Source: a bacterium (GTDB lineage Bacteria > Desulfobacterota > DSWW01). Taken from it: a DNA stretch of 14,706 nucleotides. The stretch covers positions 1 to 14,706 of the forward strand of contig JAUWSZ010000009.1 of NCBI GenBank assembly GCA_030609865.1, read 5' to 3'. Below, in pieces: positions 7,657-14,686 of this stretch. A model generated the notes under the pieces. The model saw nothing but the letters and a program-made list of their open reading frames with translations. It did not search any database and was not told where the DNA came from. The translations under genes were made by a program, and so were the position numbers. Numbering within the stretch: position 1 is the stretch's first letter; each line of letters opens with the position of its first letter.

Positions 7657-8952
7657 ATGGATCCGAAGGATGAGAAACGACTCGAACGTGTTTTCGAGGA
7701 GATCGCCACCTACGAGGCCATCTGTCAGATGTTGGAAGAAAACGCCACCGACTTGAGCCACCTCCATCTGCCCCTCGCCAGGAACGTACTGACGCAACAC
7801 AAGAAGACCGTGGAGTGTGTCGAACAGGGACATCCCCTTGCAGCCTCCTATTTCACGAATGCGCCCGAAATATTCACGGCCATGGACATCCACTGGTTTC
7901 ATCTGATCGCCCAGTCCTTCGGAGGAGGCATGGAGAACCCCCACATGATGGACGACCTCGAGGGCGTCGACAAGCTGGCGGTGGCGTCCGACGTTTGCAC
8001 CCTCCTCAGGCTGGGACTCTACTACCTGGATGCCGGTGTACTGCCGCGCCCCACGATGATCATCCCTCTGCTCGAGCCCTGCGACGGCGTGATCGGCCTC
8101 CACGAGGCGCTGCGGCGGCACAGGGAGTGGCGTAACATCCCGGCCTTTTCGCCCGACCCTCCGTATCACAGTGACGAACGGAGTGTAGGCTACTACGCCG
8201 ACGAGTTGCGGCGTCTGGTTTCCTTCCTCGAGGAACAGACCACAAAGCAACTCGACATGGATCGGCTTCGAGAGGTTACGGAGGAGACGAACCGGCAGTA
8301 TGCGCTCTGGGCGGAGTACAACGAGTTGAGGCGTTCCGTACCCTGTCCCCACAATCACGTCCTGGCCATGGCCTGCTTCGCCCTCGTGCAAACCGCGGGT
8401 TCCGGCGATCCGGAACACACCCTCTGGTACCGGGATCTGATCGATGACGCCGAGAAGCGCATACAGGAGAACAACCCTGAAGTGCCGAACCAGAAGATCC
8501 GGTTGCTCTGGTACGACGTCCAACCGATCTGGTTCAGTGACCTCGCACCGTGGATGGAACAGGAGTGGGGGGTGTGCGTAGTCCTTTGCATGTTCAGCTA
8601 TGCCCCGTACACGATGGTAGATACCTCGACCGATGAGGCCCTCTTCCGGGGATTGGCCAAGAGGAACCTCCTCGACCCCCCCATGGTCAGGCAGGCAAGG
8701 GGCGTGGCGGACAATTTTCTGTCAGACATCGAGCGGATCGTCGGGGACTACAAGATCGACTGTGTCGTGGTGCCCGGGCACATGGGACACAAAGACGGGT
8801 CGGCGAGCATCAGTCTCATGCGGGAGAAATGCCGCGACATCGACGTTCCGTTCCTGTACATCGGCTGCGACCAGTTCGACAGGAGATACACGACGATCGA
8901 CGAGATGAAGGACAAGCTCTCTCAGTTTTTCGCCGCCATGGGACTCGGGTGA
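7657..8952 (+). CDS. 2-hydroxyacyl-CoA dehydratase / benzoyl-CoA reductase family, large subunit (copy B)
   Basis: 431-residue paralogue of the gene at 3600-4919, more diverged than the small subunits are. Landmarks are ASYFTNAPEIFTAMDIHWF at 63-81, Cys114 in SDVCTLLR, Cys142 in EPCDGVIG and the shared PGHMGHKDG motif at 373-381, where relatives usually have a third cluster cysteine. The cysteine at position 70 of copy A is Thr67 here, so that one is not essential. The frame is open upstream to an ATG at 7606, but those 17 codons come from the repeat element. The ATG at 7657, with GGAGGG 5 nt upstream, is the sensible start. Expected to pair with the protein from 6328. The terminator at 8992 closes the unit. 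Confidence 0.9.
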   Translation: MDPKDEKRLERVFEEIATYEAICQMLEENATDLSHLHLPLARNVLTQHKKTVECVEQGHPLAASYFTNAPEIFTAMDIHWFHLIAQSFGGGMENPHMMDDLEGVDKLAVASDVCTLLRLGLYYLDAGVLPRPTMIIPLLEPCDGVIGLHEALRRHREWRNIPAFSPDPPYHSDERSVGYYADELRRLVSFLEEQTTKQLDMDRLREVTEETNRQYALWAEYNELRRSVPCPHNHVLAMACFALVQTAGSGDPEHTLWYRDLIDDAEKRIQENNPEVPNQKIRLLWYDVQPIWFSDLAPWMEQEWGVCVVLCMFSYAPYTMVDTSTDEALFRGLAKRNLLDPPMVRQARGVADNFLSDIERIVGDYKIDCVVVPGHMGHKDGSASISLMREKCRDIDVPFLYIGCDQFDRRYTTIDEMKDKLSQFFAAMGLG

Positions 8953-8991
8953 GGGGCAGGAGACGAGTCCTCTCCTGTTCCACAAAACGAA

Positions 8992-9033
8992 ATGGCTGGT
9001 CAACGCCGCGTGGGGGCGGCGTTGACCAGCCAT
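8992..9033. terminator. Bidirectional intrinsic terminator
   Basis: A perfect 18-bp inverted repeat, arms 8992-9009 and 9016-9033 with a 6-base loop, sits between the convergent genes ending at 8952 and 9064. On the plus strand it is followed by GTTTGTT; on the minus strand the complement of ACAAAACGAA gives a T-rich run. It can stop transcription from both sides. Confidence 0.88.
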
Positions 9034-9063
9034 GTTTGTTCTCTCTTGTCTACGGCTCCTGCA

Positions 9064-9918
9064 TCAACCGCGGATCGTAATCGCCGCGTTCGTGATCACC
9101 GGGGCGTCTCTCTCTTTCGCCTTTGCTTCGACAAGGATCTTGTCCCCTTCCTTCCACATGGATGTGACGATCGTCTCCCCAGGGAACACGACCCCGGCAA
9201 ACCGCGCCTGATAACGGCCCACCTTGGTCGTGTCGCCATCGAACACGGTATCCACAACGGCCTTGCATACCACTCCGTACGAGCAGAGCCCGTGCAGGAT
9301 AGGCCTGTCGAAACCGCCCATCTTCGCAAACTCCGGGTCCGCGTGCAGAGGATTCTTGTCTCCGTTCAACCGGTACAGCAATGCCTGCTGCGGCAGTGTC
9401 GTTGACTCCTTCTGGTAATCCGGCGCCCGGTCCGGGGCCTTGTTGCCGGCCTTCGGCCCGCCTTCCCCGCCGAAGCCCCCCTCTCCGCGAGCAAAGATGG
9501 AGAAACGGTTCACGAACAAAACGTCCCCCCCTTCTTCTGCGGTCTCCCCCTCGAGGATAATGAGCGCCGCCTTCCCCTTGTCAAAGATGTCCGCCACGCG
9601 GCTCTTGTGGACAACCTTCGCCTCTGTCGGAATCGTCTTCTTGATCTCGAGGTCCTGTTCTCCGTGAAGCACCATGGCGAAGTTGATATCCACGCCCGGG
9701 ATACCGGCCATCCCGGTCAATGCCCCGGACACCGGAATCACCCCGTAGCTCGGCAGAACCTTCAGATTCCCCTCATACGTGTAGGCGAGTTCATTCGGGT
9801 CAGTGGCCGGAACACCGGCTCCAACGCCAAGATGGTACAGGATCACATCATCCTGCTTCCACTCTCCTTTCGACTCCGGCATTTCGAAGCCCACGGCCTT
9901 TGCTGGATCAACTGGCAT
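9064..9918 (-). CDS. MaoC-like (R)-specific 2-enoyl-CoA hydratase
   Basis: 284-residue double-hotdog hydratase of the hydratase-2 / HSD17B4 C-terminal type, which adds water to trans-2-enoyl-CoA to give (3R)-hydroxyacyl-CoA. The catalytic hotdog is C-terminal: YRLNGDKNPLHADPEFAK at 182-199 carries the Asp187/His192 pair and Asn189, followed by GFDRPILHGLCSYG at 202-215. The N-terminal half is the non-catalytic hotdog. A glycine-rich linker at about 145-158 joins them. AGGAGG precedes the ATG at 9918. The gene seems monocistronic, with its own promoter at 9991-10018 and the terminator at 8992-9033. Its stereochemistry fits the SDR dehydrogenase at 12010-12924. Confidence 0.92.
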   Translation of the reverse strand: MPVDPAKAVGFEMPESKGEWKQDDVILYHLGVGAGVPATDPNELAYTYEGNLKVLPSYGVIPVSGALTGMAGIPGVDINFAMVLHGEQDLEIKKTIPTEAKVVHKSRVADIFDKGKAALIILEGETAEEGGDVLFVNRFSIFARGEGGFGGEGGPKAGNKAPDRAPDYQKESTTLPQQALLYRLNGDKNPLHADPEFAKMGGFDRPILHGLCSYGVVCKAVVDTVFDGDTTKVGRYQARFAGVVFPGETIVTSMWKEGDKILVEAKAKERDAPVITNAAITIRG

Positions 9919-9963
9919 GATTCTCTCCTCCTGTTGTCTGGGTACAGCCGAACGAGATTATAA

Positions 9964-9992
9964 TGAATTCCAATTCAGATAACGTTTGTTAT
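9964..9992. promoter_or_regulatory. Two adjacent palindromes, putative operator of the hydratase gene
   Basis: TGAATT-CC-AATTCA (9964-9977) and ATAAC-GTTT-GTTAT (9979-9992) are perfect inverted repeats side by side. The second overlaps the likely -10 end and start point of the hydratase promoter, a normal place for a repressor such as a TetR- or GntR-type fatty-acid regulator. No regulator gene of that kind is in the window. Confidence 0.45.
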
Positions 9993-10018
9993 TTAACATG
10001 CCTTTCGATCTCTGTCAA
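9991..10018 (-). promoter_or_regulatory. Sigma-70-type promoter for the hydratase gene
   Basis: On the minus strand TTGACA (complement of 10013-10018) is a perfect -35, with TTAAAT (9991-9996) 16 bp downstream as the -10. A second perfect -10 hexamer, TATAAT, lies at 9957-9962 but has only a poor -35 partner. Confidence 0.5.
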
Positions 10019-10091
10019 GAGTATTTGGCTTGGTCCCGTTTCGATTGCATCCGAACTTCAGGCGGTGTTCGAGGTTGGGTTTTAGACATGG

Positions 10092-11207
10092 ATGATCTAT
10101 CATTCCAGCATGAGCAAGGTTCATGACAGATTACCGAAGGGAAAAGGCTGGCCCACCTCGATCACGCGAATCGAGCAGAATCGCGTGGAGATCGCGGGCC
10201 ACTCCATCAGCGGACTCGTCGGCAAGAAAAGCCTTCCGGAGGTTGTCCATCTGCTGTTCGAGCACGCATTCCCCGATGCGCATCGCCTTCGACAGCTGAA
10301 TGCAGCCGCTTTCGGAGCGGCTGCACGCCCGCTCCCACCCATCTCGAGAATCGAAGCTGAAAACGTCTCCAAGACCCTCGCCAGGAACCTCCTGGCGGAT
10401 CAAGGGATCGAACAACACCCTGCAGACGGGCCGGATTGGCAGTGCAGGAAGGCCGTCTTCTGTACGGGACGTGTCATCCGGTACATCGGTTCGATCCTGA
10501 GGCACGGCAAGGCATCTGTAGATGCAGACCCGGACGAAACCTTCTCGCACTGGCTCTATCGAGTCTTCACCGACGATGATGTTGTCAGCGCCGAGAGAGC
10601 AAGAATGCTCGAGGCGCTGGTTGTGGCCTGCATGGACCACGGTTTCACCCCCCCCTCCACCCAGGCTTGCGTCCTCGCCGCTTCGACAAGAGTCCCTTAC
10701 CAGGTTGCCTTGGCCCTGGGTGTTGCCACGGTAAGCGACCTGCATGGAGGAGCCAGCGGCCAGGCCGCTGAGTTCTATGTCGATTTCTTGCAGAAGGCAT
10801 GGAAACACGGGGCGTGACGATCGGATCTTCTCGAGGCACTGATGAGAGAAACCCTGAGCCAGGGAAGGCGCATTCCCGGACTGGGCCACCGGATTCACAC
10901 GGCCGATCCCCGATGTGATGCTCTGTGGAGCGTGGCGGAAGAGACCGGGATCGCAGCGGAATGCGTCCAGGCCTCAAAGCTTGCCTCGAGCATCTTCTCG
11001 CGTGTCCGCGGGACGACCCTTCCGATGAACGTGGACGGCGTGATCGGTGCGATCGTTGCGGACATGGGCTTGCCCCCGATCGTCGGAACCCTGGTCTTCG
11101 TCCTGGGACGTATCGCCGGGCTTTCCGCCCATTACTACGAGGAGGTCGACACCTTCCCGGCCATGCGCTGGATCAATTTCGCAGAAGCGGTCTATGTAAG
11201 GAAATGA
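10092..11207 (+). pseudogene. Citrate synthase / citryl-CoA lyase-like gene interrupted by an in-frame TGA
   Basis: One reading frame of 371 codons carries a citrate-synthase-fold protein broken by TGA at 10815-10817 (codon 242). The part before it has WPTSITRIE near the start, the active-site-type ACMDHGFTPPST with His183, and DLHGG with His218. The part after it continues in the same frame with GRRIPGLGHRIH, MNVDGVIGAI and an AHYYEE end, all expected C-terminal family features, and has an ATG at 10842. A C-to-T change of CGA would explain the stop. Other readings are a sequencing error or re-initiation giving two chains. Selenocysteine is unlikely because the position is not catalytic and no SECIS-like hairpin is clear. 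No good ribosome site precedes the ATG at 10092 or the one at 10110, which also suggests decay. It is divergent from the hydratase gene. Confidence 0.75.
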
Positions 11208-11226
11208 GTGGTGTCTCGCCAGCCCT

Positions 11227-11892
11227 CTATTCTTGACCGTAGCGAGATATCTTCTCTCTGTATACTTCGGCTTCCAAGACGATGAAAGTCGCCTCCCCAT
11301 CCGCCACCAGCCGCTCGCCTGCGTGCATAGTCCCTCGGGCCACGATCCTTCGCCCTTCCTTTTTCTGCACCCTGCCTTCCATCCGCAACTCGGTGTTCAA
11401 CGGACAGGGACTGCGGTACCGAACCTTCAGCTTCGCCGTCATACCCGCCTCACCCGTCAGCGACTGCGTCAGGCCCAACAGCTCATCAAAAGCCGATGCC
11501 ACGTAACCGCCGTGGGCCAAGACCGGTCCCCCCTCGAAGGCCGCTGAGAACACCAACGTCGCGACGAGCCTGGCATCATCCTCCTTGCGTATACTCATCG
11601 GTGGCGCCAGGGGGTTGGCAAGCCCGGCAAGGGGACTGAAGTCCAACAGATCCCCGTAATGATATCGTTTCCCCTCCATTCGGATTTCTTCGTCCAAGCT
11701 GCTTGCCACCGTTCGGATTCGGCGGGGTTCCGCGCGTAACTTCTCCACAAAGCCCTCCACGATATCCGCGACTTCTCGAAACAGCTCATCCGGAGCGTCG
11801 CATGCGACCGTTTCGGCACAAAGCTCCCGAACCGCCTGGGCGAATCGACGTCTTTCCGTTGAAAACCTATCGAACTCCGGTTTTCCGCTCAT
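11227..11892 (-). CDS. Hotdog-fold acyl-CoA thioesterase (PaaI/THEM4-like)
   Basis: 221 residues. The hotdog domain fills about 85-215 and has the family signature AHGGYVASAFDELLG at 126-140, where the HGG turn and Asp136/Glu137 form the thioesterase active site. The N-terminal 80 residues are a helical extension. I chose the ATG at 11892 because GAGGAG lies 8 nt upstream; a GTG at 11916 has a ribosome site only 3 nt away. It lies 117 bp downstream of the SDR gene on the same strand and may be co-transcribed. It probably releases CoA from an acyl intermediate; the acyl group is unknown. Its end is 19 bp from the convergent citrate-synthase-like gene. Confidence 0.85.
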   Translation of the reverse strand: MSGKPEFDRFSTERRRFAQAVRELCAETVACDAPDELFREVADIVEGFVEKLRAEPRRIRTVASSLDEEIRMEGKRYHYGDLLDFSPLAGLANPLAPPMSIRKEDDARLVATLVFSAAFEGGPVLAHGGYVASAFDELLGLTQSLTGEAGMTAKLKVRYRSPCPLNTELRMEGRVQKKEGRRIVARGTMHAGERLVADGEATFIVLEAEVYREKISRYGQE

Positions 11893-12009
11893 GGAGGACG
11901 CTCCTCTCCCGAACACAGTCTCCTTACCACCACGTCACAAACAAAAACGGAGCAGAGACGAATTCCGCCTTTGCCCCGCCCTAGCATTCACTGTATCAGA
12001 TCACCAACG

Positions 12010-12924
12010 CTAACTCAACATGAAACCATCCTTGATCGGCTCCAGGTTCTCGAAGTGTGGCGTCAGATGCTTGTCCAGATCTTCCACACTCCATGTTTCT
12101 TCATTCTCGAACCTCTTTCCCATCGTGGGCGAATTTACGATGGTTACCTCCTTCCCCCACACGAGCAGGACGTAACCGGAAATCCGCGCGGCCCTCGGAG
12201 AAGCGAGATAGGCGACGAGGGGCGCAATATTCTCAGGCGCATAGGTGTGGAACCCATCGGCAGGTTTGGCGAACATCTCACCGGTGAGGCCACTCTCGGT
12301 CATCGTGGTCAACGCCCGCGGGCATATCGCATTGGCGGTCACACCATACTTGGCCATGGCGTTTGCGGCACTGAGGGTCATGGCCGTGATGCCTCCCTTG
12401 GCGGCCGCATAGTTGGGCTGCCCGACCGAACCGAACAGGAAGGCCTCGGAAGACGTACTGATCAGGCGACCATAGATCGGACCACCCTTTGCCTTCGATT
12501 GGTCACGCCAGTATTCCGTGGCCATCCTCATGTAATTGAAGTGCCCCTTTAGATGAACCCGTATGACCGCATCGAACTCCTCTTCACTCATGTTGAAAAT
12601 CATCCGGTCACGGCAAAAGCCAGCGTTGTTCACCACTATGTTGAGATCACCAAAAGTGTCGATCGCTTTCTTGACAACCCCCTGCGTATCCCCCCAGTCA
12701 CCTGCATCACCGAATGCAGCCACAGCTTCACCGCCGGCGCTCTTGATCTCCTCAACAACATCATGGGCAGGTTCCTGTGACGACCCGCTCCCATCGGCAC
12801 CCACGCCATAGTCATTCACCACAACGCGCGCCCCTTCCTTGCCCAATGCGAGCGCCTCAAACCGCCCGAGGCCCCTGCCAGCACCCGTAACAATCGCCAC
12901 TTTTCCTTCTAATGAATTTCCCAT
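12010..12924 (-). CDS. Short-chain dehydrogenase, (3R)-hydroxyacyl-CoA dehydrogenase-like (HSD17B4/Fox2 type)
   Basis: 304-residue NAD(P)-dependent SDR. TGAGRGLG at 13-20 binds the cofactor, NNAG is at 99-102, and the catalytic set is Ser159, Tyr172 and Lys176 (GQPNYAAAKGG). The insert NDYGVGADGSGSSQEPA at 37-53 and the long C-terminus are typical of the dehydrogenase half of peroxisomal multifunctional enzyme 2. This supports oxidation of (3R)-hydroxyacyl-CoA, which complements the (R)-specific hydratase at 9064-9918. AAGGAG is 6 nt before the ATG. Three phased repeats lie 30-58 bp upstream. The reverse reaction and other hydroxy substrates remain possible. Confidence 0.9.
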   Translation of the reverse strand: MGNSLEGKVAIVTGAGRGLGRFEALALGKEGARVVVNDYGVGADGSGSSQEPAHDVVEEIKSAGGEAVAAFGDAGDWGDTQGVVKKAIDTFGDLNIVVNNAGFCRDRMIFNMSEEEFDAVIRVHLKGHFNYMRMATEYWRDQSKAKGGPIYGRLISTSSEAFLFGSVGQPNYAAAKGGITAMTLSAANAMAKYGVTANAICPRALTTMTESGLTGEMFAKPADGFHTYAPENIAPLVAYLASPRAARISGYVLLVWGKEVTIVNSPTMGKRFENEETWSVEDLDKHLTPHFENLEPIKDGFMLS

Positions 12925-12953
12925 GATCGTCTCCTTTCAATAAACCTCCTGCT

Positions 12954-12982
12954 TTTACATTTCTTTTACAAGCTTTTTACAA
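12954..12982 (-). promoter_or_regulatory. Three phased direct repeats (WTGTAAA, 11-bp period), putative operator
   Basis: Read on the minus strand: TTGTAAA (12976-12982), TTGTAAA (12965-12971) and ATGTAAA (12954-12960), exactly 11 bp apart, directed at the SDR gene. The first and third can also be scored as -35 TTGTAA and -10 TGTAAA with a 17-bp spacer. This is the same arrangement as at 6176-6204. The rest of the 287-bp gap holds the thiolase promoter and an ACATAC/GTATGT inverted pair near 13015-13040 of doubtful meaning. Confidence 0.6.
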
Positions 12983-13104
12983 GACCGGATGATTCCATCC
13001 GCGCTGTGCACTAATACATACTTATTCTCTTCGTGTATGTCAAGAAGAAGTAAATTTGTCCAGCCTGGTTGCAAGCATCCAAATAACTACTGTACAACTT
13101 GGGC

Positions 13105-13133
13105 ATGACTTCTTCCCGAAAAGTCTCTATACT
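13105..13133 (+). promoter_or_regulatory. Sigma-70-type promoter for the thiolase gene
   Basis: ATGACT at 13105-13110 (4 of 6 to the -35 consensus), a 17-bp spacer, then TATACT at 13128-13133 (5 of 6 to the -10). A start near 13140 would leave a leader of about 70 nt before the thiolase ATG. Confidence 0.5.
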
Positions 13134-13211
13134 ACCAAAGATGGACAAACAGCACCAGCCTGCTCGATTCTTTCATTCTTTTCATGATCGCAACTAATGA
13201 GGAGGACACGC

Positions 13212-14387
13212 ATGAGAGAAGCTGTAATCGTCGAAGCCTGTCGCACACCTATCGCAAGGGGTTACCCGATCAAGGGCTGGCTGAGTGCATTCCACGCCGC
13301 AGAACTCCTGTCTTTCGCCTTGAATGCTGTAATCGAGCGTGCAGGCATCGACAGAGGAGACATCGAACAGGTGATCAGCGGAACCGTGACCCAGGCCGGT
13401 GAGCAGTCCGGCAACAACGCACGCTTCGCCTGGCTCCTAAAGGGAGACCACTACGAGGTACCTGGCACCACCGTAGATTCCCAGTGCGGCTCCGCCCAAC
13501 AGGCCCTCCACATGGTCAATGCCTTTGTGAAGGCAGAAAGCATAGAAGTGGGAATCGGCAGTGGGCTGGAGATGATGAGCCACGTAAGTCTGGGTAAGAA
13601 TGTGGGCGAAGGCTGTGGATTCTTCATTCCCCCGAACTTCCGGTACGATATGCCCCTGGACCAGTTCGAGGCCGTGGTGCGAATCTGCCAGAACCGGGGA
13701 ATCACGCGCGAGGAACTCGATAAGTTTGGGGTGTGGTCTCAGGAAAAGGCCATCGCTGCAACCGAGGCGGGATATTTCAAAAAGGAAATCATTCCGATCG
13801 AAGCACCCGTCCTCGGAGAGGACGGACAACCTACAGGGGAAACCCGTCTCGTTGACAGGGACCAGGGGCTCCGAGAGAGCACCCTCGAAAAGCTGTCCCA
13901 GCTCCGAACCGTTGATTCCGCGGGCTTCACGACTGCAGCCACCTCTTCGCAACTCTCGGATGGTGCATCGGCTGTCCTCGTGATGACCCGGGAGAAGGCC
14001 AAGGAGTTCGGCCTGAGACCCAGGGCACGAATCCTCTATGACATTATCGTAGGGGCGGACCCATACTATCTCCTGGACGGACCTGTGGACGCCACCCATG
14101 CCCTTCTGAAGAAGTCCGGCATGACTCTGAAGGACATCGACATCTATGAAGTCAACGAGGCCTTTGCCGGGGTCGTTCTCTCCTGGTGCAAGATATTCGA
14201 ACCGGACATGGACAGACTGAACATCAATGGGGGAGCGATTGCGATCGGCCACCCGGTGGGCTCGACCGGCACGCGCATGATCACCACTGCACTTCATCTG
14301 CTCGAGCGTTTGGACAAAAGCACCGCTCTGTGCACCATGTGCTGTGGTTCCGCGGTGGCCACGGGCACGATCATCGAACGCCTATAG
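13212..14387 (+). CDS. Thiolase family acetyl-CoA C-acyltransferase
   Basis: 391-residue thiolase, the usual length for the family. It should cleave 3-ketoacyl-CoA with CoA, or condense acyl-CoAs. Nucleophile Cys92 sits in DSQCGSAQQAL, NEAFA is at 315-319, His347 lies in GGAIAIGHPVGSTGTR, and the second catalytic cysteine is probably Cys377 in TMCCGSAVATG. That last motif differs from the common CIGGGQG, so substrate shape may differ from housekeeping thiolases. The start at 13212 has AGGAGG 6 nt upstream; an in-frame ATG at 13197 would make the ribosome site part of the coding region. The gene is divergent from the SDR and has its own promoter. No gene follows in the window. Confidence 0.94.
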   Translation: MREAVIVEACRTPIARGYPIKGWLSAFHAAELLSFALNAVIERAGIDRGDIEQVISGTVTQAGEQSGNNARFAWLLKGDHYEVPGTTVDSQCGSAQQALHMVNAFVKAESIEVGIGSGLEMMSHVSLGKNVGEGCGFFIPPNFRYDMPLDQFEAVVRICQNRGITREELDKFGVWSQEKAIAATEAGYFKKEIIPIEAPVLGEDGQPTGETRLVDRDQGLRESTLEKLSQLRTVDSAGFTTAATSSQLSDGASAVLVMTREKAKEFGLRPRARILYDIIVGADPYYLLDGPVDATHALLKKSGMTLKDIDIYEVNEAFAGVVLSWCKIFEPDMDRLNINGGAIAIGHPVGSTGTRMITTALHLLERLDKSTALCTMCCGSAVATGTIIERL

Positions 14388-14428
14388 CGGCAGGAGTCCC
14401 TGTTTACTTCTTCCGGTTTTCAGGGGTC

Positions 14429-14455
14429 GGGGATCAGGGGTCAGGCCCTATCCCC
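14429..14455 (+). repeat. GC-rich hairpin downstream of the thiolase
   Basis: GGGGATCAGGG pairs with CCCTATCCCC around a 6-base loop, with one bulged C. It lies 42 bp after the thiolase stop. An 8-bp direct repeat, CAGGGGTC at 14421 and 14435, overlaps it. There is no T tract, so a role as terminator is weak; it may be a degenerate dispersed repeat. Confidence 0.4.
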
Positions 14456-14503
14456 TCGCCACTCACCATCACGGGCCAAGGGACGCAAGAGGGATACTAA
14501 GTC

Positions 14504-14686
14504 GACAGAAAACTCTCGCTATGTTTCCCGAGGAGAGTTTGAGTCGTTGCGTCCTGTCCTGGGTTCCCTCGGAGATTTTCGCCGGGCGACTTTGTAGGGG
14601 GAGGGAGAGACGGAGCCCAAGCAAATCGGAGAGGGAACCCAGGACAGGACGCAACAGCAAGACTCTTCTGAAACATAGCAATATTT
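14504..14686. mobile_element. Inverted-repeat (MITE-like) element flanked by a 7-bp direct repeat
   Basis: Perfect 25-bp inverted arms lie at 14546-14570 and 14631-14655. Outer arms GCTATGTTTC (14518-14527) and GAAACATAGC (14670-14679) also match, with partly similar sequence between. CTAAGTC flanks the whole at 14497-14503 and 14687-14693, which would be a target-site duplication. No transposase or convincing coding frame lies inside. The whole could fold into one long hairpin. Apart from this and the small hairpin before it, the last 319 bases hold nothing I recognise. Confidence 0.6.

Noticed and set aside
7411..8523. A 370-codon minus-strand frame opposite the second dehydratase pair
   Set aside because: Shadow of the plus-strand coding bias; it also runs through the repeat element.
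3600..8952. Firm naming of the pairs as benzoyl-CoA reductase BcrBC/BzdNO
   Set aside because: Subunit lengths fit, but the activator subunits and ferredoxin are absent and a ligand cysteine is changed, so only the superfamily can be assigned.
10815..10817. TGA as a selenocysteine codon in the citrate-synthase-like gene
   Set aside because: The position is not catalytic in this family and the bases just after it form no convincing bacterial SECIS hairpin.
13015..13040. ACATAC...GTATGT inverted pair as an operator
   Set aside because: Only 6 bp per arm with a 13-bp spacer in AT-rich DNA; too weak to call.
13437..14297. A 286-codon minus-strand frame opposite the thiolase
   Set aside because: Shadow frame; thiolase active-site motifs prove the plus strand is coding.
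14421..14442. CAGGGGTC repeats as a CRISPR or tandem repeat array
   Set aside because: Only two 8-bp copies; no spacer structure or further units.
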